A stretch of DNA of 64,000 bases from Maricaulis virginensis (GCF_027922185.1 NZ_BSFE01000006.1:62001-126000); one strand, 5' to 3'. Counted from the stretch's first letter, positions 35,701 to 44,438 are shown. Program-made: numbers and translations. The notes: generated by a model from the sequence alone, not told the origin.

Positions 35701-36345
35701 ATGAAAATGCACTATCGCACCATCGAACTCGTCGTCGCGGCGAGTGTCGTCGTGATCTCGCTGGCCTCGCTCTTCGTCGCGGTCTTCCAGGGCATTGTCA
35801 TGGACCGCACCATGAAGGCCTCGGTCATGCCGGTGATCCAGGTGGGCCATGGCAATGTCGGTGAGGACCGGGAAAGCTGGGTGATGACCATCACGGTTCA
35901 CAATACCGGTCTTGGTCCGGCCGATATCCGCTATTTCGGCATGCGCTGGCAGGGCGAGCCGATCCGCGACACGTCGCAATTCCTGGCCCGCTGCTGTGCG
36001 CCGGACAGCGTCCCGGAGGACCAGCGCCTGGGCTATATGCACCAGGCCTTCCGGGACGGCGAGATGGCGCTGGTCTTCGACGAGGTCCAGTCTCGCTTCC
36101 TCGCACCGCAGGAGCGCGTCGACTTCATCGCCTTCGACCGCCCCGACGCCGAAACGCAGCCGCGCGGCCACGCCGTCTGGCAGGCGCTCGACTTGGTACG
36201 GCACGATCTGCGGTTCGACGTCTGCTACTGCTCGGTCTTCGAGGATTGCTGGCTGGCCCGGTTTCCCGCCCAGTCCCGCGAGCCGGTGGCGCGGTGCGAT
36301 ATCGCTGACTGGTCGGCCGAGCCGGGCCCGAACGAGGCCGGGTGA
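35701..36345 (+). CDS. Membrane-anchored protein of unknown function, Cys-rich
   Basis: 214 residues with one N-terminal helix (about 11-35) and a soluble domain that contains several cysteines (ARCCAPD, DVCYCSVFEDCW). The domain includes TITVHNTGLGPADIRYF, a segment recurring in uncharacterised bacterial anchored proteins. The start at 35701 is the ATG nearest to the GGGG-rich sequence. No family recognised; disulfides suggest an exported domain. Confidence 0.65.
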   Translation: MKMHYRTIELVVAASVVVISLASLFVAVFQGIVMDRTMKASVMPVIQVGHGNVGEDRESWVMTITVHNTGLGPADIRYFGMRWQGEPIRDTSQFLARCCAPDSVPEDQRLGYMHQAFRDGEMALVFDEVQSRFLAPQERVDFIAFDRPDAETQPRGHAVWQALDLVRHDLRFDVCYCSVFEDCWLARFPAQSREPVARCDIADWSAEPGPNEAG

Positions 36346-36408
36346 TCCACGCTGCGCTTGCGTACGTATCCTTCTTGTCCCTCGCGAACGGGAGAAGGAG
36401 TCCCCCAC

Positions 36409-36711
36409 ATGACCCGCCTTTTCCTGCTCGCATTATCCCTGGTTCTGACGGCCCTGATTGCCCTCGCTGTCGGAACCGGGGATTTTTCCGCCGCCGGCGA
36501 CTGGCTGATATCGCGCCCCTGGGGCCGCGTGACCCTGGCCGACCTCTATATCGGCTTCATCCTGTCCGCGATCGTGATCGGCTGTTTCGAGCGGCGCTGG
36601 ATCCTGCGCATCGTCTGGATCGCGCCGGTTTTCGTGCTGGGCAATGTCTGGACGGCGATCTGGTTCGCCTGGCGCGCACCGGAACTGTTCCGCCGTCTGG
36701 CGGCCTCTTGA
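36409..36711 (+). CDS. Small membrane protein, DUF1475-like
   Basis: 100 residues with three hydrophobic helices. The central ADLYIGFILSAIVI and IVWIAPVFVLGNVWTAIWF resemble DUF1475 membrane proteins, but the match is from memory of the pattern only. GAAGGAG lies about 7 bases before the ATG. It follows the preceding membrane gene by 63 bp and may be co-transcribed. Confidence 0.6.
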   Translation: MTRLFLLALSLVLTALIALAVGTGDFSAAGDWLISRPWGRVTLADLYIGFILSAIVIGCFERRWILRIVWIAPVFVLGNVWTAIWFAWRAPELFRRLAAS

Positions 36712-36900
36712 AACCGGGCGGGCGCTGCACCATCTGAGCCTCACCGGCCGGTTTCGCGCAATTCGATGCGAATTGTCGAAGTCTTAACGACGTTCTCAAT
36801 GGAACCGATGCCGGAAAGGTTTCGTTAAACGATTCAACGCTGGAATCGCCCGTGCAGCGACACGGGAAGCGGCTTTGCCGCCGCAAGTGGAGTGAGGACG

Positions 36901-37089
36901 ATGAGCAAGGCTGACTACGGACTGGGAACGATCGCGAAATCCGGACTGATCTGGCTGACCGCCGGACTGGTCTTCGCGTCCGTTTTCGGCGCCCTTCTGT
37001 CGGCCAGTGCAGACCGTCCGGCCGTCAGCTTCCGCGAAGCCGCGCCGCAGCCCGTCATGGCGATCCACGAAGCCAAGGCCAACGGCTGA
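36901..37089 (+). CDS. Short single-span membrane protein, unknown function
   Basis: 62 residues with one helix (about 13-34, SGLIWLTAGLVFASVFGALL) and a short polar tail. GGAGTGAGG precedes the ATG, supporting translation. About 190 bp of non-coding sequence separates it from the upstream gene. No family recognised. Confidence 0.55.
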   Translation: MSKADYGLGTIAKSGLIWLTAGLVFASVFGALLSASADRPAVSFREAAPQPVMAIHEAKANG

Positions 37090-37213
37090 CCGGCTCCGGT
37101 CACGTATTGCAGCACCCCCAACAGCGATAAATTCGCACCGGTCTCACACCCGGGCCTTTACAGGCGCAACCGGACTCCCGATATGTGATGTTATTACATT
37201 TTGGGGGGGAAGC

Positions 37214-37915
37214 ATGCCCGACCGTCAGATCCATCCCGCCTTCGAAGGCGACATGGCCGCCAGCTATGACGCCCGCAACGAACCGATGGCGGCGCTGCGC
37301 GACGCGCTGCACCTGCTGGCCGGACGCCTGCTGCTGCAGGACCTGCTCGGGACGGCAGAAATCCTCTGCGTCGGCGCCGGCACCGGCAAGGAAGTGCTCT
37401 ATCTCGCCAGCCTCGCCCCGGACTGGCGCTTTACGGCGCTCGACCCCTCCGCCGACATGCTGGCAGTCTGCAGGCGCGAGGTCGAGGCGGCCGGCATCGC
37501 CGACCGTGTGCGCCTCTTCGAAGGCTATGTCGACGAACTCGATGACGGCATCGCCTACGACGCGGCCACCTCCATCCTCGCCTCCCACTTCATCACCGAC
37601 CGCACCGAACGCCTGGCCTATTTCACCGGCATCGCCGAACGCCTGCGCTCCGGCGGCATCCTGATCAATGCCGACCTCTCCGGCGACCGGCAGGCCGCGA
37701 CTTTCGATGCGCTGGAGCATGTCTGGCTGTCTGCAATCCGCGCCGCCGGCCTGGACGATGACAGCGTCGCATCCTACCGCACCAATCTGGACAAGTCGGT
37801 CGGCCTCCTGCCGCCGCCGGACCTCGCCGCGCTGATCGCCTCGGCCGGGTTTTCCGAACCCGCGCAATTCTACCAGGGCGGCCTGATCCACGCCCACACG
37901 GCCCGTCGCCTTTGA
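37214..37915 (+). CDS. SAM-dependent class I methyltransferase
   Basis: 233 residues. ILCVGAGTGKEVLYLASLAP is the glycine-rich motif I of class I methyltransferases; FTALDPSADML is the acidic motif II. The substrate is unknown. The ATG at 37214 has a G-rich ribosome-binding stretch 4-10 bases upstream. It is preceded by a small A/T-rich block and may have its own promoter. Confidence 0.88.
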   Translation: MPDRQIHPAFEGDMAASYDARNEPMAALRDALHLLAGRLLLQDLLGTAEILCVGAGTGKEVLYLASLAPDWRFTALDPSADMLAVCRREVEAAGIADRVRLFEGYVDELDDGIAYDAATSILASHFITDRTERLAYFTGIAERLRSGGILINADLSGDRQAATFDALEHVWLSAIRAAGLDDDSVASYRTNLDKSVGLLPPPDLAALIASAGFSEPAQFYQGGLIHAHTARRL

Positions 37916-38028
37916 GGCAGGCTTGACTCCGCAGGCCCTGCCGCGTATTGCCCCGCCTTCATCACGCAAGCTCACACGCTTGTCTTACCGGCACATCCGT
38001 CCCAACTGACGGGGGAGGCCGGCGAGAA

Positions 38029-38059
38029 CCCCGCTCGGCGAAGTCTTCGCTCAGCGGGG
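38029..38059. other. Hairpin in the leader of ffh
   Basis: CCCCGCT (38029-38035) pairs with AGCGGGG (38053-38059), with further partial pairing (GCGAAG/CTTCGC) inside. It may be the terminator of the methyltransferase or a leader structure of ffh. I considered an SRP RNA here, but the conserved GGAAGCAGCC-type loop is absent. Confidence 0.45.
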
Positions 38060-38138
38060 CTGCGACGCTTTGCGCGTGCGGCTGATCGCACGTTCGGGCG
38101 GCGGCCTTGCAGGATGAAACGGAATTGAGGACGAACGC

Positions 38139-39686
38139 ATGTTCGACGCACTGACAGAACGACTTGGCGGCGTATTCGACAAGCTCACCGGCCGCGGTGT
38201 GCTGTCGGAGAAGGACGTCGATGCGGCGCTGCGCGAGATCCGCGTCGCCCTGCTCGAGGCCGACGTCGCCCTGCCGGTCGTCAAGGACGTCGTTGCGAAA
38301 ATCCGCGAGCGCGCCGTCGGCGAAGACGTGATCCGCGCCGTCGCCCCGGGCCAGCAGGTCGTCAAGATCGTCCATGATGCCCTGGTCGATCTTCTGGGCG
38401 GCGAAGGCGAACAGCCCGGCCTGATGGTCGAGGGCGAACCGCCGGTCGCGATCCTGATGGCGGGTCTGCAAGGCTCGGGCAAGACCACCACCTCCGCCAA
38501 GCTGGCCAAGCGCCTGCAGGACGTCCACAAGAAGAAAGTCCTGCTCGCCTCGCTCGACACGCGCCGCCCGGCGGCCATGGAACAGCTGCAGCAGCTGGCC
38601 GGACAGGTCGGCGTCGGCTTCCTGCCGATCATGGCGAACCAGCGCGCCGTCGATATCGCCAAGCGGGCGATGAATGCCGGCAAGCTGCAGGGCTATGACG
38701 TCGTCATTCTCGATACCGCCGGCCGCACCTCGATCGACGAGGACATGATGGCCGAGGCGAAATCGATCGCCGATGTCACCCGCCCGCGCGAAACCCTGCT
38801 GGTCGCCGATGCGCTGACCGGCCAGGACGCGGTGGAGACCGCCAAACGTTTCCATGAACGCCTGCCGCTGACCGGCCTGGTGCTGACCCGGATGGATGGC
38901 GACGGCCGCGGCGGTGCGGCGCTTTCCATGCGCCATGTCACCGGCCTGCCGATCAAATTCCTCGGCGTCTCGGAAAAGCCGGACGGTCTGGACGCGTTCG
39001 ACGCGAAACGCCTGGCCGGCCGCATTCTGGGCCGCGGCGATATCGTCTCGCTCGTCGAGAAAGCCGCCCAGGATGTCGACCAGGACAAGGCCGAACGCCT
39101 CGCCAAAAAGATGGCCAAGGGCAAGTTCGACCTCGACGATCTGCGCGAACAGTTCGGCCAGCTGAAGAAGATGGGCGGTCTGGGCGGCATCATGGGCATG
39201 CTGCCGGGCATGAACAAGGCCGCGAAATCGCAGATGGCCGCTGCCGGCATGGACGACAGGATGCTCTCCCGCCAGGAGGCGATCATCCTGTCGATGACGC
39301 CGCAGGAGCGGGCCAAGCCGGAAATCCTCAAGGCCTCGCGCAAGAAGCGCATCGCCGCCGGTTCCGGCGTGACGGTCGCCGACGTCAACAAACTCATCAA
39401 GATGCACCGCCAGATGGCCGACATGATGAAGAAGGTGGGCAAGAAGGGGCGCGGTGGCCTCGCCGGCATGATGGGCGGAATGCCCGGTGGCATGCCGCCG
39501 GGCATGAACCCGGCCGATATGGGCCGGGCAACCCAGGACCTGCTGGGCGGCAAGGCCCCCGCAGGCGCGCAATTGCCGGGCCTCGGCGGCTCCGGCTCGA
39601 AAAATTCAGGCTCGTCACTGCCCGGACTGGGCGGCGGCGGCCCCTTGGGACCGGACGGCCTGCCGCTCGGCCTCCCGAAGAAGTAA
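38139..39686 (+). CDS. ffh: Signal recognition particle protein Ffh (SRP54)
   Basis: 515 residues: N domain, GTPase G domain and a methionine-rich M domain. G motifs are visible: GLQGSGKTTTSAKLAK (P-loop), DTRRPAAMEQL, DTAGRTSIDEDM and the RMDGDGRGGAALS segment. The M domain is followed by a long Gly/Met/Pro-rich tail (from about residue 435). Ffh binds signal peptides of nascent membrane proteins with SRP RNA. It heads the conserved order ffh-rpsP-rimM-trmD-rplS. Confidence 0.97.
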   Translation: MFDALTERLGGVFDKLTGRGVLSEKDVDAALREIRVALLEADVALPVVKDVVAKIRERAVGEDVIRAVAPGQQVVKIVHDALVDLLGGEGEQPGLMVEGEPPVAILMAGLQGSGKTTTSAKLAKRLQDVHKKKVLLASLDTRRPAAMEQLQQLAGQVGVGFLPIMANQRAVDIAKRAMNAGKLQGYDVVILDTAGRTSIDEDMMAEAKSIADVTRPRETLLVADALTGQDAVETAKRFHERLPLTGLVLTRMDGDGRGGAALSMRHVTGLPIKFLGVSEKPDGLDAFDAKRLAGRILGRGDIVSLVEKAAQDVDQDKAERLAKKMAKGKFDLDDLREQFGQLKKMGGLGGIMGMLPGMNKAAKSQMAAAGMDDRMLSRQEAIILSMTPQERAKPEILKASRKKRIAAGSGVTVADVNKLIKMHRQMADMMKKVGKKGRGGLAGMMGGMPGGMPPGMNPADMGRATQDLLGGKAPAGAQLPGLGGSGSKNSGSSLPGLGGGGPLGPDGLPLGLPKK

Positions 39687-39724
39687 TCCCCGTTTCAAAG
39701 CTTTAGACCGAAGGAAATCGAACA

Positions 39725-40186
39725 ATGGCTCTGAAAATCCGTCTCGCCCGTGGTGGCGCCAAGAAGCGTCCCTACTATCGCATCGTCGTTGCCGACAGCC
39801 GCGCCCCGCGCGATGGCCGCTTCATCGAGAAGATCGGCTCCTACAACCCGATGCTGCCCAAGGATGGCGAGCGCGTGAAGATCGACATGGAAAAGGCCAA
39901 GGCCTGGCTCGCCAAGGGCGCCAAGCCGACCGACCGCGTCGGCCGCTTCCTGAACCAGCTCGAGGCCGATGCCTGGGCCTGGGAACACGGCAATAACCCG
40001 AAGAAGGGCGAGCCGGGCGAGAAGGCCAAGGAGCGCGAAGCCGAGCGCCTCGAGAAGGAAGAAGCCAAGAAGGCTGCCGAAGCGGAAGCCAAGGCTGCTG
40101 CCGAAGCCCCGGCTGAAGAGCCGGCTGCCGAAGCCGAGGAAGCCCCGGCCGAAGAGGCTGCTGCCGAAGAAGAAAAGTCCGAATAG
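39725..40186 (+). CDS. rpsP: Ribosomal protein S16 with extended acidic C-terminus
   Basis: 153 residues. The S16 core is at the N-terminus (LKIRLARGGAKKRPYYRIVVAD). Beyond about residue 85 there is a long Ala/Glu/Lys tail (repeats of AEEAPAEEA type), making it nearly twice the length of E. coli S16; such tails occur in other alphaproteobacteria. AAGGA precedes the ATG. It lies 38 bp after ffh. Confidence 0.96.
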   Translation: MALKIRLARGGAKKRPYYRIVVADSRAPRDGRFIEKIGSYNPMLPKDGERVKIDMEKAKAWLAKGAKPTDRVGRFLNQLEADAWAWEHGNNPKKGEPGEKAKEREAERLEKEEAKKAAEAEAKAAAEAPAEEPAAEAEEAPAEEAAAEEEKSE

Positions 40187-40214
40187 GACTACCTTCAACG
40201 TCCGTGCTGCGCCT

Positions 40215-40355
40215 ATCCTTCCCCTTGACGGGGAAGGTGTCCGGCGCAGCCGGACGGAAGGGGTGAATCCCGGTGTCTGCCCATTCAGACACCTCGCCCC
40301 CACCCCCTCCACCACGGCTGCGCCGTGGTCCCCCTCCCCCATCAAGGGGGAGGAT
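40215..40355. repeat. Family A hairpin-ended repeat (copy 2) inside the rpsP-rimM gap
   Basis: Left arm 40215-40237 and right arm 40333-40355 are inverted copies, each a hairpin like those of copy 1. Internal hairpins include GTCCGG-CGCA-CCGGAC and CCACGGC-TGC-GCCGTGG. The element is in the opposite orientation to the copy at 23643. It pushes rimM 188 bp away from rpsP and contributes the bases just before the rimM start. Confidence 0.85.
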
Positions 40356-40374
40356 GGAGTCCGGACCCGAAACC

Positions 40375-40920
40375 ATGACCGACACCGCCGACGATCTTGT
40401 CTTCATCGCCGCCATTGCCGGTGCGCATGGTGTGAAGGGCGAATGCAAGGTGAAGAGTTTTGCCGGCGAGCCGGACGCCGCCTTTTCCTATGGCGCGTTT
40501 CGCGATGCTGGCGGTGCGGTGATTTTGACCCCGAAGAGCTGGCGCGCGGTGAAGGACGGTTTCATCGTCCGCTTTGCCGAAAACCTGACCCGCGACGAGG
40601 CCCAGGCCCTCAAGGGCACGCGGCTTCACATCCCCCGCGCGGCCCTGCCGGCGCTGGAGGACGATGAATTCTATCATGCCGACCTGATCGGCCTGAAGGT
40701 GCAGGCGCTGGACGGCAGCGACATGGGCACGCTGCGGGCGATCCATGATTTCGGCTCCGGCGACCTCCTGGAAATCACCGGCACACCGGGCCGCAACGGC
40801 GCCTGGATGCTGCCCTTCACCCGCGACTTCGTTCCCCACATCTCGATCGGCAACGGCACGATCACCATCGACCCGCCCGAAGAGGTCGGCTCGAAGGCCG
40901 AGGAAGAGGCGGGGGAATAG
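40375..40920 (+). CDS. rimM: 16S rRNA-processing protein RimM
   Basis: 181 residues from ATG 40375; another ATG at 40354 is possible but sits directly on the GGGGGAGG of the repeat arm, with no spacing. The N-terminal IAAIAGAHGVKGECKVKSF and the later YHADLIGLKV are RimM signatures, and a PRC-like barrel with RDFVPHISI follows. RimM matures the 30S head and binds S19. It belongs to the ffh-rpsP-rimM-trmD-rplS cluster. Confidence 0.93.
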   Translation: MTDTADDLVFIAAIAGAHGVKGECKVKSFAGEPDAAFSYGAFRDAGGAVILTPKSWRAVKDGFIVRFAENLTRDEAQALKGTRLHIPRAALPALEDDEFYHADLIGLKVQALDGSDMGTLRAIHDFGSGDLLEITGTPGRNGAWMLPFTRDFVPHISIGNGTITIDPPEEVGSKAEEEAGE

Positions 40921-41055
40921 CGGGATTCACGCCGCTTCCCGTCTTCTTCGCTTATCTCTTTTCACTTTCCCCGGCCTTGTGCCGGGGCCTGGTTGAGTCC
41001 GCTTCTGAGGCGCCGCCAGACCCCGGAACGGGTCCGGGGAAACCGGAGGCAGACT

Positions 41056-41565
41056 CTACGGCCCGCAGCGCCACTCGCCCTCGACCACCATGCGGGCGCC
41101 ATTGTCGCCGACATAGACCAGACGCGCGGGCATGGGCGGGGATTCCTCGCCCGCCGTCTCCGGCTCGCCTGTCACGATAACATCCACCGTCAAACCGCCG
41201 CCGGCCAGGGTTTCGCCGTCCAGCAGCGCATTGAAGCCGCCCGGCGTCTGGCTGCGCACCGGCTCGACGCGGCCATCGACCTTGATCACACCCTCGGAAA
41301 ACTCCTCGTCCATCACATTCGCCCGCACCAGCATCACCGGCTGGGGCGTGTCGTCGATGTCGAAGGCGCAGGCCAGCTCGCCCGGCAGGTCGGTACCGCG
41401 GATATCGTCCGCGGTGAGCGTGCCGATCTCGACGGCCGGTTCCGCGTCTCCGGCCGCGCCGGGCCCGGTCGCCCCTTCAGAACAGGCCACCAGCGCAAGG
41501 GCGCTGACAACGCCCAGCCCCGGAAGGCGGCAGGCGGCGGTTTGCATACGGAAGAGACGGATCAT
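41056..41565 (-). CDS. Putative lipoprotein inserted antisense in the rimM-trmD gap
   Basis: 169 residues on the strand opposite to the ribosomal cluster. The N-terminal hydrophobic stretch ends LALVAC-S, a lipobox. The mature part has cysteines in ELACAFDI and EWRCGP. CGGAG lies 8 bases before the ATG at 41565; a second in-frame ATG (MQTAAC) is six codons in. No family recognised. The position between rimM and trmD is unusual. Confidence 0.65.
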   Translation of the reverse strand: MIRLFRMQTAACRLPGLGVVSALALVACSEGATGPGAAGDAEPAVEIGTLTADDIRGTDLPGELACAFDIDDTPQPVMLVRANVMDEEFSEGVIKVDGRVEPVRSQTPGGFNALLDGETLAGGGLTVDVIVTGEPETAGEESPPMPARLVYVGDNGARMVVEGEWRCGP

Positions 41566-41692
41566 CGCGGTATCTCCGGACCAGGTTTCACCCCGACCAA
41601 CGGCCCGGTCTCCGCTTTGTTCCCGGAGAAAGCCCTCTGGGGGCTGCTAATCCCCTCCCCATTCCCCCCCATCCCTGCTAAACCCGCGCGCC

Positions 41693-42433
41693 ATGACTGA
41701 CACGTCTGCCCCTTCCCTGCCCTGGACCGCAACGGCCCTGACCCTCTTCCCGGAGGCGTTTCCCGGACCGCTTGGCGTGTCGCTGATCGGCGCAGCTGCG
41801 AATCGTGGGTTGTGGGCGCTGGAAACTGTGGACATCCGGGATTTTTCCCGTCATAAGCACCGCTCCGTGGACGACACCCCGGCCGGCGGAGGCGCTGGTA
41901 TGGTGCTCAGGCCGGATGTAGCCGCGGAGGCGATTGATACGGTGCAGTCTCGCTGGCAAGGCGGGAAACGGCCGTTGATCTATTTGACGCCGCGGGGACG
42001 ACCGCTTTCACAATCCCGGGTCCGGGAGTGGGCGGCCGGTTCTGGCGTTGTCGTATTCTGCGGCCGGTTCGAAGGGCTCGATCAACGGGTCATCGACAGT
42101 CGCGGGATGGAAGAGGTCAGTGTCGGCGATGCCGTTCTGGCCGGTGGCGAAGGCCCTGCCCAGGTTCTCATCGAGGCCTGTGTGAGACTTCTCCCCGGCG
42201 TGCTCGGTGATCCGGCCTCGGCCGAAGATGAGAGTTTCGAGGGCGATCTCCTCGAATATCCTCACTATACGCGTCCGCGTGTGTTCGAGGATGAAGAGAT
42301 CCCCGAAGTCCTGCTCTCGGGGCACCATGGCCGGATCGAGGCGTGGCGCCGGGAGCAGGCGGAAGAGATTACGAAGGCGCGGCGCCCCGACCTCTGGGCG
42401 AGGTACGTGGCGCGCAAGGAGAATGCACGATGA
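41693..42433 (+). CDS. trmD: tRNA (guanine37-N1)-methyltransferase TrmD
   Basis: 246 residues of the SPOUT family, knotted near LIYLTPRGRPLSQ; the FCGRFEGLDQRV block and the GDAVLAGGEGPAQVLIEA helix are conserved TrmD elements. It methylates G37 of tRNAs next to the anticodon. There is no evident ribosome-binding site; GCTAAACC lies 8 bases before the ATG and resembles an alphaproteobacterial -10, so initiation could be leaderless. Its stop overlaps the rplS start as ATGA. Confidence 0.95.
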   Translation: MTDTSAPSLPWTATALTLFPEAFPGPLGVSLIGAAANRGLWALETVDIRDFSRHKHRSVDDTPAGGGAGMVLRPDVAAEAIDTVQSRWQGGKRPLIYLTPRGRPLSQSRVREWAAGSGVVVFCGRFEGLDQRVIDSRGMEEVSVGDAVLAGGEGPAQVLIEACVRLLPGVLGDPASAEDESFEGDLLEYPHYTRPRVFEDEEIPEVLLSGHHGRIEAWRREQAEEITKARRPDLWARYVARKENAR

Positions 42434-42822
42434 ACATGATCGAGCAGCTTGAAAAAGAAGAAGCCGCCCGCGTTCTGGGCGAGAAGACCATCCCGGATTT
42501 CAGCGCCGGCGACACGCTGCGCGTCCATGTTCGCATCAAGGAAGGCGACCGTGAGCGGATCCAGGTGTTCGAAGGCGTCTGCATCGCCCGCAATGGCGGC
42601 GGCCTGAACGAGAGCTACACCGTCCGCAAGATTTCCTTCGGTGAAGGTGTCGAGCGCGTTTTCCCGGTCTACTCGCCGAATGTCGAGCTGATCGAGATCA
42701 AGCGGAAGGGCAAGGTCCGCCGCGCGAAGCTGTATTACCTGCGCGACCGTCGCGGCAAGTCGGCCCGTATCGCCGAACGCGTCACCGGCCGCGGCATCGA
42801 GAAGCGCGAAGCCAAGAAATAG
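42430..42822 (+). CDS. rplS: Ribosomal protein L19
   Basis: 130 residues. The N-terminus begins MNMIEQLEKEEAARVLGEK and the central HVRIKEGDRERIQVFEGVCI and SPNVELIEIKRKGKVRRAKLYYLRD are L19 signatures. The start codon overlaps the trmD stop by four bases, so translation is coupled. A very strong terminator at 42845 ends the cluster. Confidence 0.97.
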   Translation: MNMIEQLEKEEAARVLGEKTIPDFSAGDTLRVHVRIKEGDRERIQVFEGVCIARNGGGLNESYTVRKISFGEGVERVFPVYSPNVELIEIKRKGKVRRAKLYYLRDRRGKSARIAERVTGRGIEKREAKK

Positions 42823-42844
42823 GCGTCCGCCCTCGTACGATTTC

Positions 42845-42877
42845 AAAAACCCCGCCGGGAAACCGGCGGGGTTTTTT
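42845..42877 (+). terminator. Terminator of the ribosomal cluster
   Basis: 14-bp perfect stem (42845-42858 with 42863-42876) with a GAAA loop and a six-T tract, 22 bases after rplS. Confidence 0.93.
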
Positions 42878-42900
42878 GGTTTGCGTTTGTCGCGCCGCAC

Positions 42901-43067
42901 TTGTCATCCCGGATGAACGCCCCGCGCAGGCGGGGCGAAAGTCCGGGACCCATAACCACGGTGCTCGCCCGGGTGTCGCCGATGCCGGGCCCGCTTCCGG
43001 CCCAAAACACGAGTATGGGTCCCGCCTCTGCGGCCCGCCTGCGCGGGCCATCCGGCCGGGATGACAA
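42901..43067. repeat. Family B intergenic repeat (copy 1)
   Basis: Bounded by a 12-bp perfect inverted repeat, TTGTCATCCCGG (42901-42912) and CCGGGATGACAA (43056-43067). Interior contains GGGACCCATA, a matching TATGGGTCCC, and GCCCCGC-GCAG-GCGGGGC hairpins. The same element recurs at 52342-52507 with the same ends and the same interior order. It lies between the rplS terminator and the sirtuin gene. Confidence 0.85.
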
Positions 43068-43120
43068 AGAATGTGAGGCAAGCCTTCACCTCACCCGCCA
43101 ATACCGCTTAACTCGGTCCC

Positions 43121-43831
43121 ATGACAGGCTCGCTCGTCATTCTCACCGGCGCCGGCATTTCGGCGGAATCCGGGCTGGGCACGTTCCGCGATACGGACGG
43201 GCTGTGGGCGAAGTTCGACTGGCAGGCGCTGGCGACGCCGGAAGCCTTCGCGGCCGAGCCATTCAAGGTGCATGAATTCTACAATGCCCGCCGCGCCAAT
43301 CTGGCGACCGCCCGGCCGCATGCAGCGCACGCGGCCCTGGCCCGGCTGGAGCGCGACTGGCTGGCGCGCGGCGGCGACTTCCTGCTGGTCACCCAGAATG
43401 TCGACGATCTGCACGAGCAGGCGGGCTCGCAGCGCCTCGTTCACATGCATGGCGAGCTGAAGAAGATGCGCTGCGAGGCCTGTCACACGGTCGCCACGGC
43501 CTCCGACGAGATCGGCACGGACACGCCCTGCCCGCGCTGCCGGCAGCCCGGCTTTCTGCGGCCGCACGTGGTGTGGTTCGGCGAGATCCCGCTGGAGATG
43601 GACCTGATCTTCCAGGCGTTGGAGAGCTGCACCCATTTCGTCGCGATCGGCACGTCCGGCACGGTCTATCCCGCCGCCGGCTTCTCCGAGATCGCCCGCC
43701 GCGCGGGAGCGCACCTCACCGAGATCAACCTGGCCGAAACCGATACCTCGCCCGTCTTCGACAGCCACATCACCGGCCCGGCCAGCGCCGCCGTACCCGC
43801 CTGGGTCGAGGCGTTTCTGGCGCAGGGGTGA
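43121..43831 (+). CDS. cobB: Sirtuin NAD-dependent deacylase (class III type)
   Basis: 236 residues. GAGISAESGLGTFR, TQNVDDLHEQAG and HMHGE (H110 catalytic) are sirtuin motifs, with a zinc site of C118/C121 and C137/C140. Tyr54 and Arg57 (EFYNARR) match the Y-x-x-R pair that lets CobB/SIRT5-type enzymes remove acidic acyl groups such as succinyl. It removes acyl groups from lysines using NAD+. No ribosome-binding site is apparent and GCTTAACT lies 8 bases upstream, so the start may be leaderless. Confidence 0.93.
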   Translation: MTGSLVILTGAGISAESGLGTFRDTDGLWAKFDWQALATPEAFAAEPFKVHEFYNARRANLATARPHAAHAALARLERDWLARGGDFLLVTQNVDDLHEQAGSQRLVHMHGELKKMRCEACHTVATASDEIGTDTPCPRCRQPGFLRPHVVWFGEIPLEMDLIFQALESCTHFVAIGTSGTVYPAAGFSEIARRAGAHLTEINLAETDTSPVFDSHITGPASAAVPAWVEAFLAQG

Positions 43832-43848
43832 AAGACCGGGCGGCGCGG

Positions 43849-43956
43849 GCCGGAAGGGGTGAATCCCGGTAGAGGCGAACCTGGAAAAACCTCGCCCCCA
43901 CCCACTCCACCGCTGCTGCGCAGCGGTCCCCCTCGCCCATCAAGGGCGAGGACAGA
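43849..43956. repeat. Family A repeat (copy 3, one end lacking)
   Basis: Contains GGAAGGGGTGAATCCCGG, CTCGCCCCCACCC and CGCTGC-GCAGCG blocks in the same order as the copy at 40215, and ends in a CTCGCCC-ATCAA-GGGCGAG hairpin (right arm). The left arm is missing or too diverged, so this is a truncated copy. It separates the convergent sirtuin and zincin genes. Confidence 0.75.
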
Positions 43957-43965
43957 TACGCACGG

Positions 43966-44376
43966 TCAGCCCTCATCCTCAATGCGGTGCATGTCTTCGT
44001 CGGAGAGGCCGAAATGATGGCCGATCTCGTGCACCAGGACGTGGGCGACAAGCTCGCCCAGAGGAATGTCGCCGCGCTCGGCCCATTCGTCCAGGATCGG
44101 ACGGCGGAACAGGAAGACACGGTCGGGTTCCGGCGAGGGGTCGATCACCGATTTGCGCGCCAGATCGACGCCGATATAGACGCCGGTCAGTTCGAACGCG
44201 TCCTCCATGCCGAGCGCGTCGAGGGTTTCGCCATCGGCGAAGTCGGCGACGAAGATCTCGACGCGGCCGCACATCTTGCGGAAACCGTCGGGCAGGCCGT
44301 CCCAGGCCTGGCCGGCGAGGGCTTCGAAGTCTTCCAGGGAGGGCGGCAAAAGATCGTAGGGCAGGGATTGGGTCAT
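43966..44376 (-). CDS. Small zincin metallopeptidase-like protein
   Basis: 136 residues, no signal peptide. The C-terminal HVLVHEIGHHFGLSDEDM carries HEIGH (116-120) and a further Asp (127) that complete the zinc site of the PF06262-type 'zincin-like metallopeptidase' family. Those proteins are cytoplasmic and have no confirmed substrate. The ATG at 44376 sits immediately across from mmcB's control region. Confidence 0.88.
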   Translation of the reverse strand: MTQSLPYDLLPPSLEDFEALAGQAWDGLPDGFRKMCGRVEIFVADFADGETLDALGMEDAFELTGVYIGVDLARKSVIDPSPEPDRVFLFRRPILDEWAERGDIPLGELVAHVLVHEIGHHFGLSDEDMHRIEDEG

Positions 44377-44438
44377 GGCCCCCGTATATCGGTCGCGGGC
44401 CGGCCTGTCAGTCCGCTTCGGCGGCGGTCTTGAAATGC

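Noticed and set aside
38029..38059. Possible SRP (4.5S) RNA beside ffh
   Set aside because: There is a hairpin, but the conserved GGAAGCAGC-type loop of SRP RNA was not found here or nearby.
42901..43067. CRISPR-like reading of the hairpin repeats
   Set aside because: The repeats are dispersed singly across the window with no regular spacer arrays and no cas genes.
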